Notes: generated by a model from the sequence alone, not told the origin. DNA of 64,000 nt from Clostridium simiarum (GCF_018919175.1 NZ_JAHLQL010000006.1:1-64000); one strand, 5' to 3'; counted from the first letter of the stretch, positions 26,606 to 36,046 are shown. Numbers and translations: made by a program.

Positions 26606-27493
26606 TTGAATTATAGGAAAGATATTGAGAAGTGTATTAAATTCATTGAAGACAATATAAAAGAAAATATTACAATTGAAGAAGTTGCTAATCAATCTGG
26701 ATACTCTCTCTATCATTTTTGTAGAGTTTTTAGCCTATGCAAGGGTGTGTCTGTTATGGAATATATTCGAAGTCGTAGGTTGTCTTTAGCGGCCACAGAA
26801 TTATTCAAAGGTAGAAAAATTATTGATATTGCTTTGGAATATAGATTTGAAACACCTAGTGGTTTTGCAAAGGCCTTTCGTAAAGCCTTTGGTTATAGTC
26901 CCACACAGTATATGGCACGAATGGCTGGATATGCTGATACAAAAACAATACTTAAAATTGGAGGTTATATTATGAACCCTGTTATTGTAAAAAGACCTGC
27001 ATTTAAGGTTGCGGGTTATGGAATTAAAACCAATATTACTGGGACCACATATACAAAGGATATGGCATCCTTCTGGAGCAATTATAATGGTGAAAACTTA
27101 GAAACAAAAATGTACGAAATTTTAAATCCACCCAAACATGGTGAAGTGGGATTGTGTGTTCCATTATCTGAAGATGGAAATGCAATATATCTTTTAGGGG
27201 TAATTGTTGAAGATTTTTCAAAGATAGAGGAAAATATGCTAACAGTAGAAGTTCCAGAAGCTGAGTATGCCGTTTTTACAACCACTCCTGTTGATAGTAC
27301 AAATGACAAAGAACAAAAGGAATTTGCAAAGATTATTAGAAGCACATGGAAATATATTTTTGAAGATTGGTTTAAAGATAGTGGGTATGTTTATGATGAA
27401 AATAAACTTGATTTTGAATTCTACGATGAACGCTGTCATCACAGACAGGACACTGTCATGGAGATTTATGTTCCAGTTAAAAAAGTAAAATAA
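26606..27493 (+). CDS. AraC-family regulator with GyrI-like effector domain
   Basis: A 295-residue regulator. The N-terminal AraC DNA-binding domain (residues 1-105) has two HTH units: ITIEEVANQSGYSLYHFCRVF and RKIIDIALEYRFETPSGFAKAF. The C-terminal half (about 120-295) is a GyrI/Rob-like small-molecule-binding domain (VIVKRPAFKVAGYG, YAVFTTTPVDS). The start is TTG at 26606 with GGAGG six bases upstream. Such regulators often control multidrug transporters. The ABC operon upstream is a possible target, but it is separated by a terminator. Confidence 0.88.
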   Translation: MNYRKDIEKCIKFIEDNIKENITIEEVANQSGYSLYHFCRVFSLCKGVSVMEYIRSRRLSLAATELFKGRKIIDIALEYRFETPSGFAKAFRKAFGYSPTQYMARMAGYADTKTILKIGGYIMNPVIVKRPAFKVAGYGIKTNITGTTYTKDMASFWSNYNGENLETKMYEILNPPKHGEVGLCVPLSEDGNAIYLLGVIVEDFSKIEENMLTVEVPEAEYAVFTTTPVDSTNDKEQKEFAKIIRSTWKYIFEDWFKDSGYVYDENKLDFEFYDERCHHRQDTVMEIYVPVKKVK

Positions 27494-27774
27494 AGGTAAG
27501 TAATCCCTTTATATTTATAATATCTGCTTTCATGGTTATGTTTCTTGCTTATAAAGAAAATTAATTTAAGAAAATTTAAAAAGGATTTTTAAGAAGAATT
27601 TTTTTAAGAAAGTGTTTAAAAGAAATTTTTAGAAAAAGAACAGGGTTATTTAATGAATGCAAAATAATAGTTTTAAATATATAGAAAGTAGTTTGTAATT
27701 AATGGAAAAGCTTAATATATGATATAGCTTTAAATAAGTATTTAGAATAAATCAAGGAAGAAAGGTGATAAAAG

Positions 27775-28533
27775 ATGTTAAGTTATTATGGTAGATTGTC
27801 TTCAGAAGTATATGATATGGATAAGCCTATAGGTCATTCTTTTGGAGATGTGGAATTTTACATGAATAGACTAGAGTCCTGCAAGGGTCCTATTCTTGAA
27901 CCTGCAACAGGAACTGGTCGCATATTAATTCCTTTTTTAGAGAAAGGACTAAATGTTGATGGATTTGATAGTTCAAAAGATATGCTAAAGATATGTGAGA
28001 ATAATTGTAAAAAAAGAGGCTTGAATCCTAAACTTTTTCAGGCAAAGATGGAGTCCTTTTCACAAGATACAAAGTATGATGCTATTATAGTGCCAACGGG
28101 AACGTTTCTTCTACTACATAAAAGAGAAGATTCAATAAAGGCATTACAAAACTTTTATAAGCATTTATCTAATGGTGGTAGATTAATTGTTGATATATTT
28201 TTGCAAACTGACATTTTAGTAGGTAAAGTTTCCACAAAAACTTTGGAATGTTCTAATGGAGATATAATTACATTAGAAAATAAAATTGTAGAGGTTGACT
28301 ATATAAATCAATATACTATTTCCCATGGCCGATATGAAAAGTGGCGTGAAGGGGTACTTCTACAAACTGAATTAGAGTATTTCCCATTAAGGTGGTATGG
28401 AGTAGAGGAATTTAGACTAATACTTGAAAGCATAGGCTTTAAAAATATTGTGATTTCTTCAGATTATAAATTTGGGAAGTATCCAACAAATTGTGAAGAG
28501 ATAATTACCTTTGAGGCTGTTGCTATTAAATAG
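27775..28533 (+). CDS. Class I SAM-dependent methyltransferase
   Basis: A 252-residue methyltransferase. Motif I ILEPATGTGRILIPFLEKG (about residues 40-58) binds SAM, followed by VDGFDSSKDML and a catalytic-region strand AIIVPTGTFLLL. AAAGGTGA precedes the ATG. The substrate is unknown. It stands alone; the 280 bp upstream are AT-rich with no recognised feature. Confidence 0.82.
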   Translation: MLSYYGRLSSEVYDMDKPIGHSFGDVEFYMNRLESCKGPILEPATGTGRILIPFLEKGLNVDGFDSSKDMLKICENNCKKRGLNPKLFQAKMESFSQDTKYDAIIVPTGTFLLLHKREDSIKALQNFYKHLSNGGRLIVDIFLQTDILVGKVSTKTLECSNGDIITLENKIVEVDYINQYTISHGRYEKWREGVLLQTELEYFPLRWYGVEEFRLILESIGFKNIVISSDYKFGKYPTNCEEIITFEAVAIK

Positions 28534-28640
28534 AAATAGTGTTACTACTTAGATATTTCCATATAGTTATACCTATGCTGGCACATATCAGAGCTGCTTA
28601 CCTAGCACTTTTTTCATGAGGCTATCATGAACTTATTTTC

Positions 28641-28681
28641 TTGACACAGACAAGGTAATGAGATATAATGAACAATGTTCA
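28641..28681 (+). promoter_or_regulatory. Sigma-A promoter of the TetR gene with overlapping operator
   Basis: TTGACA (28641) - 17 bases - TATAAT (28664) is a consensus promoter. Immediately overlapping its -10, TGAACAATGTTCA (28669-28681) is a 13-bp palindrome that would place a repressor on the transcription start. A closely related palindrome stands before the two membrane-protein genes at 29300. Confidence 0.8.
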
Positions 28682-28696
28682 GTATAGGAGGTGAGG

Positions 28697-29257
28697 ATGA
28701 TAAATAAGATTGTTACATCCAAGGAAGCAATTCTCGCAGTGTGCAGGGAGCTTGCGGCAGAACATGGTTTACAATCCTTGAACATGCGCAAGGTAGCAGA
28801 AAAGTGCAATGTTTCGGTGGGATCGGTCTACAATTATTTCCCCTCCAAGGCGGATTTGATTGCCGCCACTATACAAGATGTATGGCAGAGCATTTTTAAT
28901 ATGGAGAAAATTTGTAAGCAGTCAGTTACTTTTCCGGAATATGTGACATGGATTTTTGAAAGTGTCCAGGTTGGAGTGGCAGAATATCCTAATTTCTTTA
29001 CCGCTCATTCCGTGAGCTTTGCAAGTTCTGATAAAGGAAAAGCCCGCCAGGTGATGATGGAGTATTTCGGTCACATAAAAGCTGGGATGCTTGACGCATT
29101 GCAGAATGACCACAAGGTAAAGCCAGTAGCTTTTTCTGAGGCGTTTACACAGATTGCCTTTGTGGACTTTGTCTTTTCTAGTCTGCTAGCTTTGCTCATG
29201 AAGAAGGAAAGTTCCTGTACGATGTTGACAGAAATCATCAAACGCTCTATTTATTAA
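28697..29257 (+). CDS. TetR-family transcriptional regulator
   Basis: A 186-residue TetR regulator. The N-terminal HTH (residues 1-48) reads ILAVCRELAAEHGLQSLNMR, then KVAEKCNVSVGSVYNYFPSK. ATG 28697 is five bases past AGGAGG; the GTG at 28691 overlaps the ribosome site and is unlikely. The C-terminal helical domain binds an unknown ligand. It probably represses itself and the two downstream membrane-protein genes through the shared TGAACA-type palindrome. Confidence 0.9.
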   Translation: MINKIVTSKEAILAVCRELAAEHGLQSLNMRKVAEKCNVSVGSVYNYFPSKADLIAATIQDVWQSIFNMEKICKQSVTFPEYVTWIFESVQVGVAEYPNFFTAHSVSFASSDKGKARQVMMEYFGHIKAGMLDALQNDHKVKPVAFSEAFTQIAFVDFVFSSLLALLMKKESSCTMLTEIIKRSIY

Positions 29258-29266
29258 GTAGTGATT

Positions 29267-29289
29267 ACCCGCCAAAACGGCGGGTTTTC
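29267..29289 (+). terminator. Terminator after the TetR gene
   Basis: ACCCGCC and GGCGGGT (perfect 7 bp) around AAAAC, then TTTC. GC-rich stem in an AT-rich gap. Confidence 0.75.
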
Positions 29290-29299
29290 ATAAAAACAA

Positions 29300-29318
29300 A
29301 ATTGAACATAGTTCAATT
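29300..29318. promoter_or_regulatory. Second TetR-type operator, before the membrane-protein pair
   Basis: AATTGAACATAGTTCAATT is a 19-bp palindrome with a 3-base centre. It shares the TGAAC half-site with the operator in front of the TetR gene. It lies between the TetR terminator and the ribosome site of the next gene, so it most likely overlaps a promoter. Confidence 0.65.
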
Positions 29319-29336
29319 ACGAAAAGGAGATATTTT

Positions 29337-29999
29337 ATGCAAGCAATTATGGAAACTATATTCGATGTCTTATATCTAACCACCGTGATCACCATTGGAA
29401 TCATGATGATGAAAAAGAGTAATGGAAATCCCCAATATCGTCTGTTTGGTAGCATGGCTATTACCCTTGGATTAGGCGATTCCTTCCATTTGGTGCCCAG
29501 AGCACTTGCGCTTTGTACCACGGGTCTGGAAAACTATACTGCTATGCTGGGGATTGGCAAATTCATTACCTCAATCACAATGACTGTCTTTTACATCCTG
29601 TTGTATTATGTGTGGCGTTTGCGTTACAAGGTAGAGGGTAAACAGGGGCTAACCATATTCGTATACGCATTGGCGATTCTTCGAATCGCACTCTGCTTCA
29701 TGCCGCAAAACGCTTGGACAAGTCCCACTCCGCCTTTATCTTGGGGAATCTATAGAAATATTCCCTTTGCCGCTATGGGCATCATTGTGATCATGCTGTT
29801 TTATAAAAGTGCAAAAAAAGCCTCCGATAAGTCCTTTAGGTATATGTGGCTGACAATCGTTTTAAGCTTCGCCTTCTACATCCCTGTGGTACTGTTTGCG
29901 GATGCTATTCCTGTTATAGGTGTATTGATGATCCCTAAAACCTGCGCCTATGTCTGGACGGTTCTGATTGGCTATAATGAAATGAAAGGATTGAAATAA
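29337..29999 (+). CDS. Polytopic membrane protein of unknown function
   Basis: A 220-residue protein with six to seven predicted membrane helices (about 8-24, 38-55, 68-92, 105-120, 137-155, 165-188, 192-215). No catalytic or transporter motif was recognised. AAAGGAGA lies eight bases before ATG. Two bases separate it from the DUF2871 gene, so the two are co-transcribed under the TetR-type operator. Confidence 0.7.
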   Translation: MQAIMETIFDVLYLTTVITIGIMMMKKSNGNPQYRLFGSMAITLGLGDSFHLVPRALALCTTGLENYTAMLGIGKFITSITMTVFYILLYYVWRLRYKVEGKQGLTIFVYALAILRIALCFMPQNAWTSPTPPLSWGIYRNIPFAAMGIIVIMLFYKSAKKASDKSFRYMWLTIVLSFAFYIPVVLFADAIPVIGVLMIPKTCAYVWTVLIGYNEMKGLK

Positions 30000-30001
30000 T
30001 T

Positions 30002-30421
30002 ATGAAAAAGCTTATAAACACTGCCTTTATTTATGCCATTGCAGCGATGTTTTGTGGAGTGTTCTACCGGGAGCTCACTAAATTTATGGCCTTTGAGGGG
30101 CGCACTACCTTGGCCTTTACCCATCTGCATCTATTGGTGCTTGGCACAGTTATCTTCTTAGTTTTGGCATTGTTCAGTATCCAAACCGATTTGCTGGAGC
30201 AAAAGAGGTTCAAAACATTTTTTACTGTTTACAACATTGGCTTGCCTATGATGGTGGGGATGTTTTTTGTACGCGGCATTTTGCAGGTTATGGGAACCAC
30301 TTTATCCTCAGGTATGAACGCTGCAATTTCCGGTATTGCAGGGGTCACACATATTATTTTGGCCTCTGCAATTGTCCTGCTCTTTCTTTGCCTAAGAAAA
30401 TCATCTGTTAAAAGCGCATAA
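30002..30421 (+). CDS. DUF2871 membrane protein
   Basis: A 139-residue protein with four membrane helices. The start (FIYAIAAMFCGVFYRELTKF), the conserved HLHLLVLG of helix 2 and the SGIAGVTHIILA of helix 4 match DUF2871. No function is known for that family. The histidine-rich helix 2 could bind metal or haem; that is speculation. It is co-transcribed with the upstream membrane protein. Confidence 0.75.
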   Translation: MKKLINTAFIYAIAAMFCGVFYRELTKFMAFEGRTTLAFTHLHLLVLGTVIFLVLALFSIQTDLLEQKRFKTFFTVYNIGLPMMVGMFFVRGILQVMGTTLSSGMNAAISGIAGVTHIILASAIVLLFLCLRKSSVKSA

Positions 30422-30498
30422 ATTGATGGTAAAAACCATTGAATAGTGAAATTACTTTTATATATTTTTAAGTTACTTCTCCTACTTATTTTACTATA

Positions 30499-30551
30499 CA
30501 AAAAGTACCTACAGACTAAACACTTTTTTATCGGTGTCTAGGCTGTAGGTA
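30499..30551 (-). terminator. Terminator of the YitT-family gene
   Basis: TACCTACAG and CTGTAGGTA (perfect 9 bp, extended inward by CTA/TAG and ACAC/GTGT with mismatches) form a long hairpin. On the minus strand it is followed by CTTTTTG. It lies 100 bp past the YitT stop codon. Confidence 0.75.
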
Positions 30552-30650
30552 TAAAGTTATATATTCAACTCTTTTTAGAAAATTTTTTATTATATAGAAG
30601 TAGTTTTATATATAAAGACGTTTCAAGATTTAGATATATATTTTATAAAT

Positions 30651-31265
30651 TTAATTTTCTTTTGAGGTTGTTAAATACTTAATGGTTTGAATAATCACCA
30701 TTAAAGATATAAAACTAAAGATAGCAATCATTATATTTTTTGAAATAATGCCTGAAGCTATTACTACAAAGCCATCTAGGACTAATAGTATTATAGGAAC
30801 TTTAAAAATTTTAATAAAATGTTGTATAAGTAGGGCTATTAAATCTGTTCCACCAGTTGCACAGTCATGTCTTAAGGCTATTCCAATTGCAATACCTACA
30901 AGTAATCCACCGATAATAGCAGCCACTATTAATTCTAAAATGCTATTAATATTACCTAGTCCTTTTGTAATATGTAAAGTTGGAACTATATGCATACAAA
31001 TAGGAGTTACTAAAGTTATGTATAATGTTTTAATACCAAAACTCTTTCCAAGAAAAATTACTGCAAGTATTAAAAGTGGAACAGAAATACCTAAGGTCAT
31101 ATACTCTATAGGAATTCCAGTAATTGTAGAGAATATAATTGATAGTCCTGTTATTCCACCTGGTGCTAAACCTGTTGATTTAAAGATTAAGTTTACAGCC
31201 ATTGCAGTTAAAAAAGCTGAAAGAGTGATCCATAAATAATCTTTTATTAGTGATTTATTTTTCAT
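30651..31265 (-). CDS. YitT-family membrane protein
   Basis: A 204-residue protein with five to six membrane helices. LWITLSAFLTAMAVNLIF, STGLAPGGITGLS and ALRHDCATGGTDLIA are the hallmarks of the YitT_membrane domain. It lacks the cytoplasmic DUF2179 domain that longer members carry, so it is a short form. The function of the family is unknown; some members are thought to be transporters. It follows the RPE-like gene on the same strand, beyond a terminator. Confidence 0.8.
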   Translation of the reverse strand: MKNKSLIKDYLWITLSAFLTAMAVNLIFKSTGLAPGGITGLSIIFSTITGIPIEYMTLGISVPLLILAVIFLGKSFGIKTLYITLVTPICMHIVPTLHITKGLGNINSILELIVAAIIGGLLVGIAIGIALRHDCATGGTDLIALLIQHFIKIFKVPIILLVLDGFVVIASGIISKNIMIAIFSFISLMVIIQTIKYLTTSKEN

Positions 31266-31279
31266 TTGTCCTCCCTATT

Positions 31280-31307
31280 AAAAAAACTCTCAAGAGAGAG
31301 TTTTTTT
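31280..31307 (-). terminator. Symmetrical terminator between the RPE-like and YitT genes
   Basis: AAAAAAACTCTC and GAGAGTTTTTTT form a hairpin with A run and T run, usable in both directions. It overlaps the last bases of the RPE-like gene. Confidence 0.8.
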
Positions 31308-32022
31308 ATTCTAATCCAAATTTTTCTGCTGCTTTATCTATAGCTTCTCTACATTTTTTATAACCATTAACAATTCCATCTGGATCTTTGAATAAAGCAG
31401 AAGATAGGACTATAACATCAGGATTACATTCTATTAATTTCTCCATGTTGTCAGCTCTAAGACCACCATCTATAGCTAATTCACAATTTGGATTCTTTTC
31501 GTCTATCATTTTTCTCGCTCTTTTAACTAAATCGATGGCACTCTTTCTCCATCCCCAGTTATCTTTTCCATCTGTTTCATCTACTCCGTGAGTAACTATA
31601 TGAAGACGATCAATATCATAAATTGATTCTTCTACAAAACATAATGGTGTATAACATCCAAGAGTTAAACCAACCTTTATATTTCTTTCACGGCACCAGT
31701 TAATTATATAAGCAAGTTGTGCTCCTATAAAGTGTTCAGCAGGTATAATAAGCATGTTTGCACCTGCATCGTATATTTGTTCAATGAACATTTTGTCCAT
31801 GCTTACTGTATATATGTGACATTCTATTGGGCATTCAGTTTCAGGACGAATACCTGCAATAATTTGATGTCCACCCATTAATTTCATATTTTGAAGATCA
31901 TGCATATCTGCTGCATCTGAATGAATATAATCAACGCCTGCATCACTAACTTCTTTAACTACATCAGCTATTCTTCCATAATTTACATGAGCTAAACCAG
32001 CTGCAATTTTAATATGTTTCAT
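31306..32022 (-). CDS. Ribulose-phosphate 3-epimerase-family protein
   Basis: A 238-residue TIM barrel of the RPE family. It has GVDYIHSDAADMHD in place of the H-x-D-x-MDG metal motif, a second metal region ECHIYTV, and the phosphate loop AIDGGLRADNMEKL with VIVLSSALF. Differences from housekeeping RPE (no FVPN, longer middle) suggest another sugar phosphate, as in allulose- or sugar-acid-specific relatives. A GGAGG ribosome site precedes ATG. It is divergent from the glucose-type EIIA and belongs with the carbohydrate cluster around it. Confidence 0.78.
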   Translation of the reverse strand: MKHIKIAAGLAHVNYGRIADVVKEVSDAGVDYIHSDAADMHDLQNMKLMGGHQIIAGIRPETECPIECHIYTVSMDKMFIEQIYDAGANMLIIPAEHFIGAQLAYIINWCRERNIKVGLTLGCYTPLCFVEESIYDIDRLHIVTHGVDETDGKDNWGWRKSAIDLVKRARKMIDEKNPNCELAIDGGLRADNMEKLIECNPDVIVLSSALFKDPDGIVNGYKKCREAIDKAAEKFGLE

Positions 32023-32289
32023 TATATGTACCTCCTTGAAGTTCTTATTTTTTACATCTTAATTTTAAGATAAGGAAAAAATATAATCAATAGCTAGGTT
32101 AACTGATAGATAGCCATATTAATAGGGTAATTTATAAACATTAAATAATAGTTTAATTTTTACCACAAATAAAAGGAGGAATACTAAAATATAGGATTGT
32201 TGTAATAATAAAACCTTTACAGTATGATAAATAAATAATAATAGGTTATATAAAATATATGAATAAAACTAATAAGGAGATGTAAGCTA

Positions 32290-32775
32290 ATGTTTGATTT
32301 TTTAAAGAAGAAAAAGGAAGGTAAGGCCTTAATCGCTTGTACAGATGGGGTTTTAATTGAATTAGAAAAGGTTAATGATCCTGTTTTTTCTGAAAAGATG
32401 ATGGGGGATGGCTTTGCCATTAAATCAAAAGGAAGTGTATTTTATAGTCCTTCGGATGGAGTAATTTCAATGCTTTTCCCTAGCAATCATGCTTATGCAT
32501 TAACTTTAGAGGATGGTATGGAAATCTTAGTTCATATTGGAATTAATACAGTGGCAGAAGAAGGGAAAGGTTTTAAATGTAATTTAAGTGTAGGAGATAA
32601 GGTGAAAGCAGGAGATGAAATAGTATCTATAGATCGTCCTTATTTAGAAGATAAAGGATACGATTTAACAACAATGATTATTTTTACTAATAAAGAAGCT
32701 TATGAATATTTTTCCTGTGAATTTGGTAGAGAAGTTAAGGGGGGAAAAGATATTAGTGCATGTTATAAAGCTTAG
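32290..32775 (+). CDS. PTS EIIA, glucose family (Crr-like)
   Basis: A 161-residue glucose-type EIIA. Phospho-His82 lies in ILVHIGINTV and the partner His67 in FPSNHAYAL, matching the His90/His75 pair of E. coli Crr. The family fold is visible in SPSDGVISM and VKAGDEIVSIDRPYL. AAGGAGATG is the ribosome site. The EIICB at 36,180 lacks its own EIIA, so this protein is the likely phosphate donor. The 250 bp after it, up to 33,028, hold nothing recognised. Confidence 0.9.
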   Translation: MFDFLKKKKEGKALIACTDGVLIELEKVNDPVFSEKMMGDGFAIKSKGSVFYSPSDGVISMLFPSNHAYALTLEDGMEILVHIGINTVAEEGKGFKCNLSVGDKVKAGDEIVSIDRPYLEDKGYDLTTMIIFTNKEAYEYFSCEFGREVKGGKDISACYKA

Positions 32776-33028
32776 AAGGGGCTGTATAAAAAGAGAAAAT
32801 AATATTTTAACATGCTATAATAAATATTTTAAATAAGCTTATGACTTAAAAAAGAATTACTAGGATCAGAATACCTACTAGCCCAAGGGTTTTGGTTAAC
32901 TTGCTAAATTTAGAAAGATCAACAATTCTAAGGGATAGTAGCTATTCTTTCACCAATAATTTTGGTTCATTCCATATTCTAATTAGATATGTATTGGTTA
33001 TGGATCATAACTTACATATTAATTTAAT

Positions 33029-34573
33029 TTATTTTTCAACAGCACCTTCTATATTGTTTAAGGGATCATTTTTCTTGTTGTAGTATGATTTAATAATATC
33101 TTTTATTCGAGTAATATCGTAGTCAAATAATAGATTATTTATTATTAAAATAGGTATGTTTTTATTTAAATTAAATTCTATTGTAGATATAATTAATTCA
33201 ATTTCGTTTAAATTAGCTTCATGTATGGATAAGAAGGTCTCTTGAGAAATAATTTGAATTTCTGGTATTTGAACGGTTAACTTTCTTACCAAAAGATTAC
33301 TAGCACCAATTCCACCATGACATACAACAATTGTTTTTAGTGGTTTTTTCATACTTTCTAAAGAATTGGCTAAATGTAATGCTAAGTATCCAATTTCATC
33401 ATCACTAACCTTACAATTATAACGTTGTTCAATTATATCAGATGTTTTTTTCATTATATTAAAAGTATTTTTGTATAATGTTTTAATTTCAGTCATTAAA
33501 GGATTTTCAATTTTTATACCATGACGAAATCTTGTTATAGCTGAGTAAAAGTGAGTGTAAAGAGAAGTTTTAAATGTTTCATCTTCATCAAAAGGAAGAT
33601 GAAATTCATCTTTAAGAGAACTTATTATTTCTTTTGTAAGAGCTTTTGCTTCTTTCTCATCTTCTGGGTTTAAAGTACGATTGTTTTGTAGAGAAATAAA
33701 GTAAACCTGTAAATAACGAATGTCCATTTCGCTAAATGTAATATTATACTTATTAGATAATAAATTAGTTAGTTCCATTGTTTCGTTATAGAAAGGCTCA
33801 TATTTAAGCTCGCTTATAAATTCTTCTGATAAATTTACACTATGATGATCTTGTGCACGAATAAAAGCTACAAAAAGGTGAAGTAAAACCATAATTAGCG
33901 GTTGAAATAAAAGAGAGCTTATGTACTTGTTTCCAGAACGTAGTATTAAGTTAATGAATTCTTTATATTCATCGTCTATGTAGTCTATACCAGAAAAAAC
34001 AAAGGAGCCATCACATTGATAAGTATCGTTTTTTACAATATTTACAAATGTTTCATAGCCATTATCATTTAGCATTAATTCAATTAATAAATTACGAAGG
34101 TTTCTTTCTTTACCAGTAATACTAATGCCGTTATTATTTTTCCTATTTAATTTAATTTTATGTTTATCTAAAATAGGAGATAAGGATAGAAGATCTTTGT
34201 GAATTGTAGCTCTACTTACATAGAGTTCATTTGCTAGTTCATATACCCTGCAATTTTCTGTACTTGTTATTAAACGCATTGCTAAATATAATTTTCGTGC
34301 TTCTGGGGAGAAGTCAATAAGCTTTTTGTTTTTTGATTGAACTAGGTTAAGAGTACGGAGTTTTGAGGTACGTTCACCTTCAATAGTAACGCCAACTCCT
34401 GTTTTCTTAATTAGCTTTAAATCATTTTCTTTTAACCATTCTTCTGCTAACTTTAGATCGTTACGTATAGTTTTATTTGATACATTGAGTTCTTTTGAAA
34501 TAGTATCAATAGTAATGTAATTGTCTGATTGTAGCAATAGATTAACTATATTAAGGATTCTATTATTCGACAA
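33029..34573 (-). CDS. PRD-domain transcriptional regulator with EIIB-like C-terminus
   Basis: A 514-residue regulator starting at TTG 34573, because GGAGGTGAT sits right before it; the ATG at 34588 overlaps that site. Parts in order: HTH (SNNRILNIVNLLLQSDNYIT), a second HTH (LYVSRATIHKDLL), PRD1 and PRD2 (ending IGYLALHLANSLE) and an EIIB-like domain with cysteine in IVVCHGGIGASNLLV. There is no EIIA module, unlike the regulator at 2,074. It is divergent from the M20 peptidase and EIICB genes and probably responds to their PTS flux. Confidence 0.85.
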   Translation of the reverse strand: MSNNRILNIVNLLLQSDNYITIDTISKELNVSNKTIRNDLKLAEEWLKENDLKLIKKTGVGVTIEGERTSKLRTLNLVQSKNKKLIDFSPEARKLYLAMRLITSTENCRVYELANELYVSRATIHKDLLSLSPILDKHKIKLNRKNNNGISITGKERNLRNLLIELMLNDNGYETFVNIVKNDTYQCDGSFVFSGIDYIDDEYKEFINLILRSGNKYISSLLFQPLIMVLLHLFVAFIRAQDHHSVNLSEEFISELKYEPFYNETMELTNLLSNKYNITFSEMDIRYLQVYFISLQNNRTLNPEDEKEAKALTKEIISSLKDEFHLPFDEDETFKTSLYTHFYSAITRFRHGIKIENPLMTEIKTLYKNTFNIMKKTSDIIEQRYNCKVSDDEIGYLALHLANSLESMKKPLKTIVVCHGGIGASNLLVRKLTVQIPEIQIISQETFLSIHEANLNEIELIISTIEFNLNKNIPILIINNLLFDYDITRIKDIIKSYYNKKNDPLNNIEGAVEK

Positions 34574-34666
34574 AATAATCACCTCCATAAATCAAACTAT
34601 AGAGTTTAGTATAAATTTTGTCAAGGTAGATAATTTTCAACTTTATTATAAAAAGGAGAGTTTTAT

Positions 34667-36046
34667 ATGAGTAAGTACACAAAAAAAATACAAGAATATA
34701 AACAAGAAATGTTAAATAATATTGCCTATTTGGTTGAAGTTCCTTCAATTAGAGATTTATACACTAAAGGGGTAGGTTCACCTTTTGGTGAAAATATTAA
34801 AAGAGCTTTTGATCGTTTTCTAGAAATCGCAAATAAACTTGGATTTGCTTGTGAAAATGATGAAGGATATGCTGCCCATGCAGAAATAGGCAAGGGAGAA
34901 GAGTATGTAGGAGTTCTGGCTCATCTTGATGTTGTAGATGTTCAAAATATAGAAGAATGGGAAACAGAACCTTTTTCTATGATAATAAAAAACAACAAAA
35001 TCTTCGGTAGGGGTGTTAATGATGATAAAGGACCTCTAATTTCTGCATTATATGCAGCTAAGATTTTAAATGATATGAATGTTGAATGGAAAAGAAAGGT
35101 TAGGATAATAGTAGGGGGCGCAGAAGAAACTACCTGGGAATGTATGGAACACTATTTCAAAACTCATAGCCAACCAACTTTAGGATTTTCTCCCGATGGA
35201 AACTTTCCAATAGTAAATGGAGAAAAAGGTATATTGGGTATGAAGGTTTCTTTTAAGGGGGAATATATGGAAGAAGAAATATGTAATATAGAAAGTAGAA
35301 ATAAAGTAAACTATGTTTGTGATGATCTTAAAGTAGTATTTAAAAGAAAAAATGTAGATAATATACTTTCTTATTCGAAAAATGCAACTGAAATTTCATT
35401 AGGAGATAATGAAGTTACTTTAATATATAAAGGAAAGGTTTCTTTATCAAGGAATCCTCAGCGTGGTAAAAATGCTATGTTTTTATTTGTAGGGGACTTT
35501 TATGATTTTGATTTCAAAGAAAAGGGAATCGTAAATATGATGAACTTTATAAAAGACTGTTTATTAGATGATTTTTATGGAGAAAAGATGGGCTTATATA
35601 GGGAAGATAAGGAAATGGGAAAGAGTTCAATATGTCCAATGACTATAAAGTGGAAAAATGGAAAGGGAGAAATGTCTTTAGATTATCGTTATCCTAAAAA
35701 CATAGAGCCTTCAAAAATAAAAAATAGGATTTATGAATTAGCTAAGGAATATAAGTTTGATGTAGAAATTGAAAGAGAGAAAAAGCTATTATATGTCCCT
35801 AGTGATAGTGAACTTATAATGGCTTTAAAAGAAGCATATAAAAAAGTTATGAATGAAGAAGCAGACACTATTACTAAAGGAGGAGCATCTTATGCTAGGG
35901 TTTTAAAAAATGGTGTTGCTTTTGGAGCAACCTTTGATGGAGAGGAACCAAATCCACATATGCCTAATGAAAATATGAGTATTGATTCATTAATGAAAGC
36001 TACAGAAATATACTGTGAAGCCTTATATAGATTAGCTTGCAAATAA
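34667..36046 (+). CDS. pepV: M20-family zinc dipeptidase, PepV-like
   Basis: A 459-residue di-zinc peptidase. Motifs in order: LAHLDVVD (His and Asp ligands), IFGRGVNDDKGP (bridging Asp), GGAEETTWECM (catalytic Glu and ligand Glu), GFSPDGNFP, and the C-terminal ligand region (GAT-FDGEEPNPHMPNE). PepV-type enzymes cleave dipeptides in the cytoplasm. AAAAGGAGAG precedes ATG. Its place, divergent from a PRD regulator and 130 bp before a PTS EIICB, is unusual. It might instead hydrolyse an amino-acid-conjugated sugar, but nothing in the sequence proves that. Confidence 0.85.
   Translation: MSKYTKKIQEYKQEMLNNIAYLVEVPSIRDLYTKGVGSPFGENIKRAFDRFLEIANKLGFACENDEGYAAHAEIGKGEEYVGVLAHLDVVDVQNIEEWETEPFSMIIKNNKIFGRGVNDDKGPLISALYAAKILNDMNVEWKRKVRIIVGGAEETTWECMEHYFKTHSQPTLGFSPDGNFPIVNGEKGILGMKVSFKGEYMEEEICNIESRNKVNYVCDDLKVVFKRKNVDNILSYSKNATEISLGDNEVTLIYKGKVSLSRNPQRGKNAMFLFVGDFYDFDFKEKGIVNMMNFIKDCLLDDFYGEKMGLYREDKEMGKSSICPMTIKWKNGKGEMSLDYRYPKNIEPSKIKNRIYELAKEYKFDVEIEREKKLLYVPSDSELIMALKEAYKKVMNEEADTITKGGASYARVLKNGVAFGATFDGEEPNPHMPNENMSIDSLMKATEIYCEALYRLACK

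Noticed and set aside
26382..26609. 75-codon frame before the AraC gene
   Set aside because: No ribosome binding site, starts inside the preceding terminator region, and ends inside the AraC start; no family recognised.
30748..31239. 163-codon plus-strand frame opposite the YitT gene
   Set aside because: Antisense shadow; the minus strand encodes a recognisable YitT membrane protein with a ribosome site.
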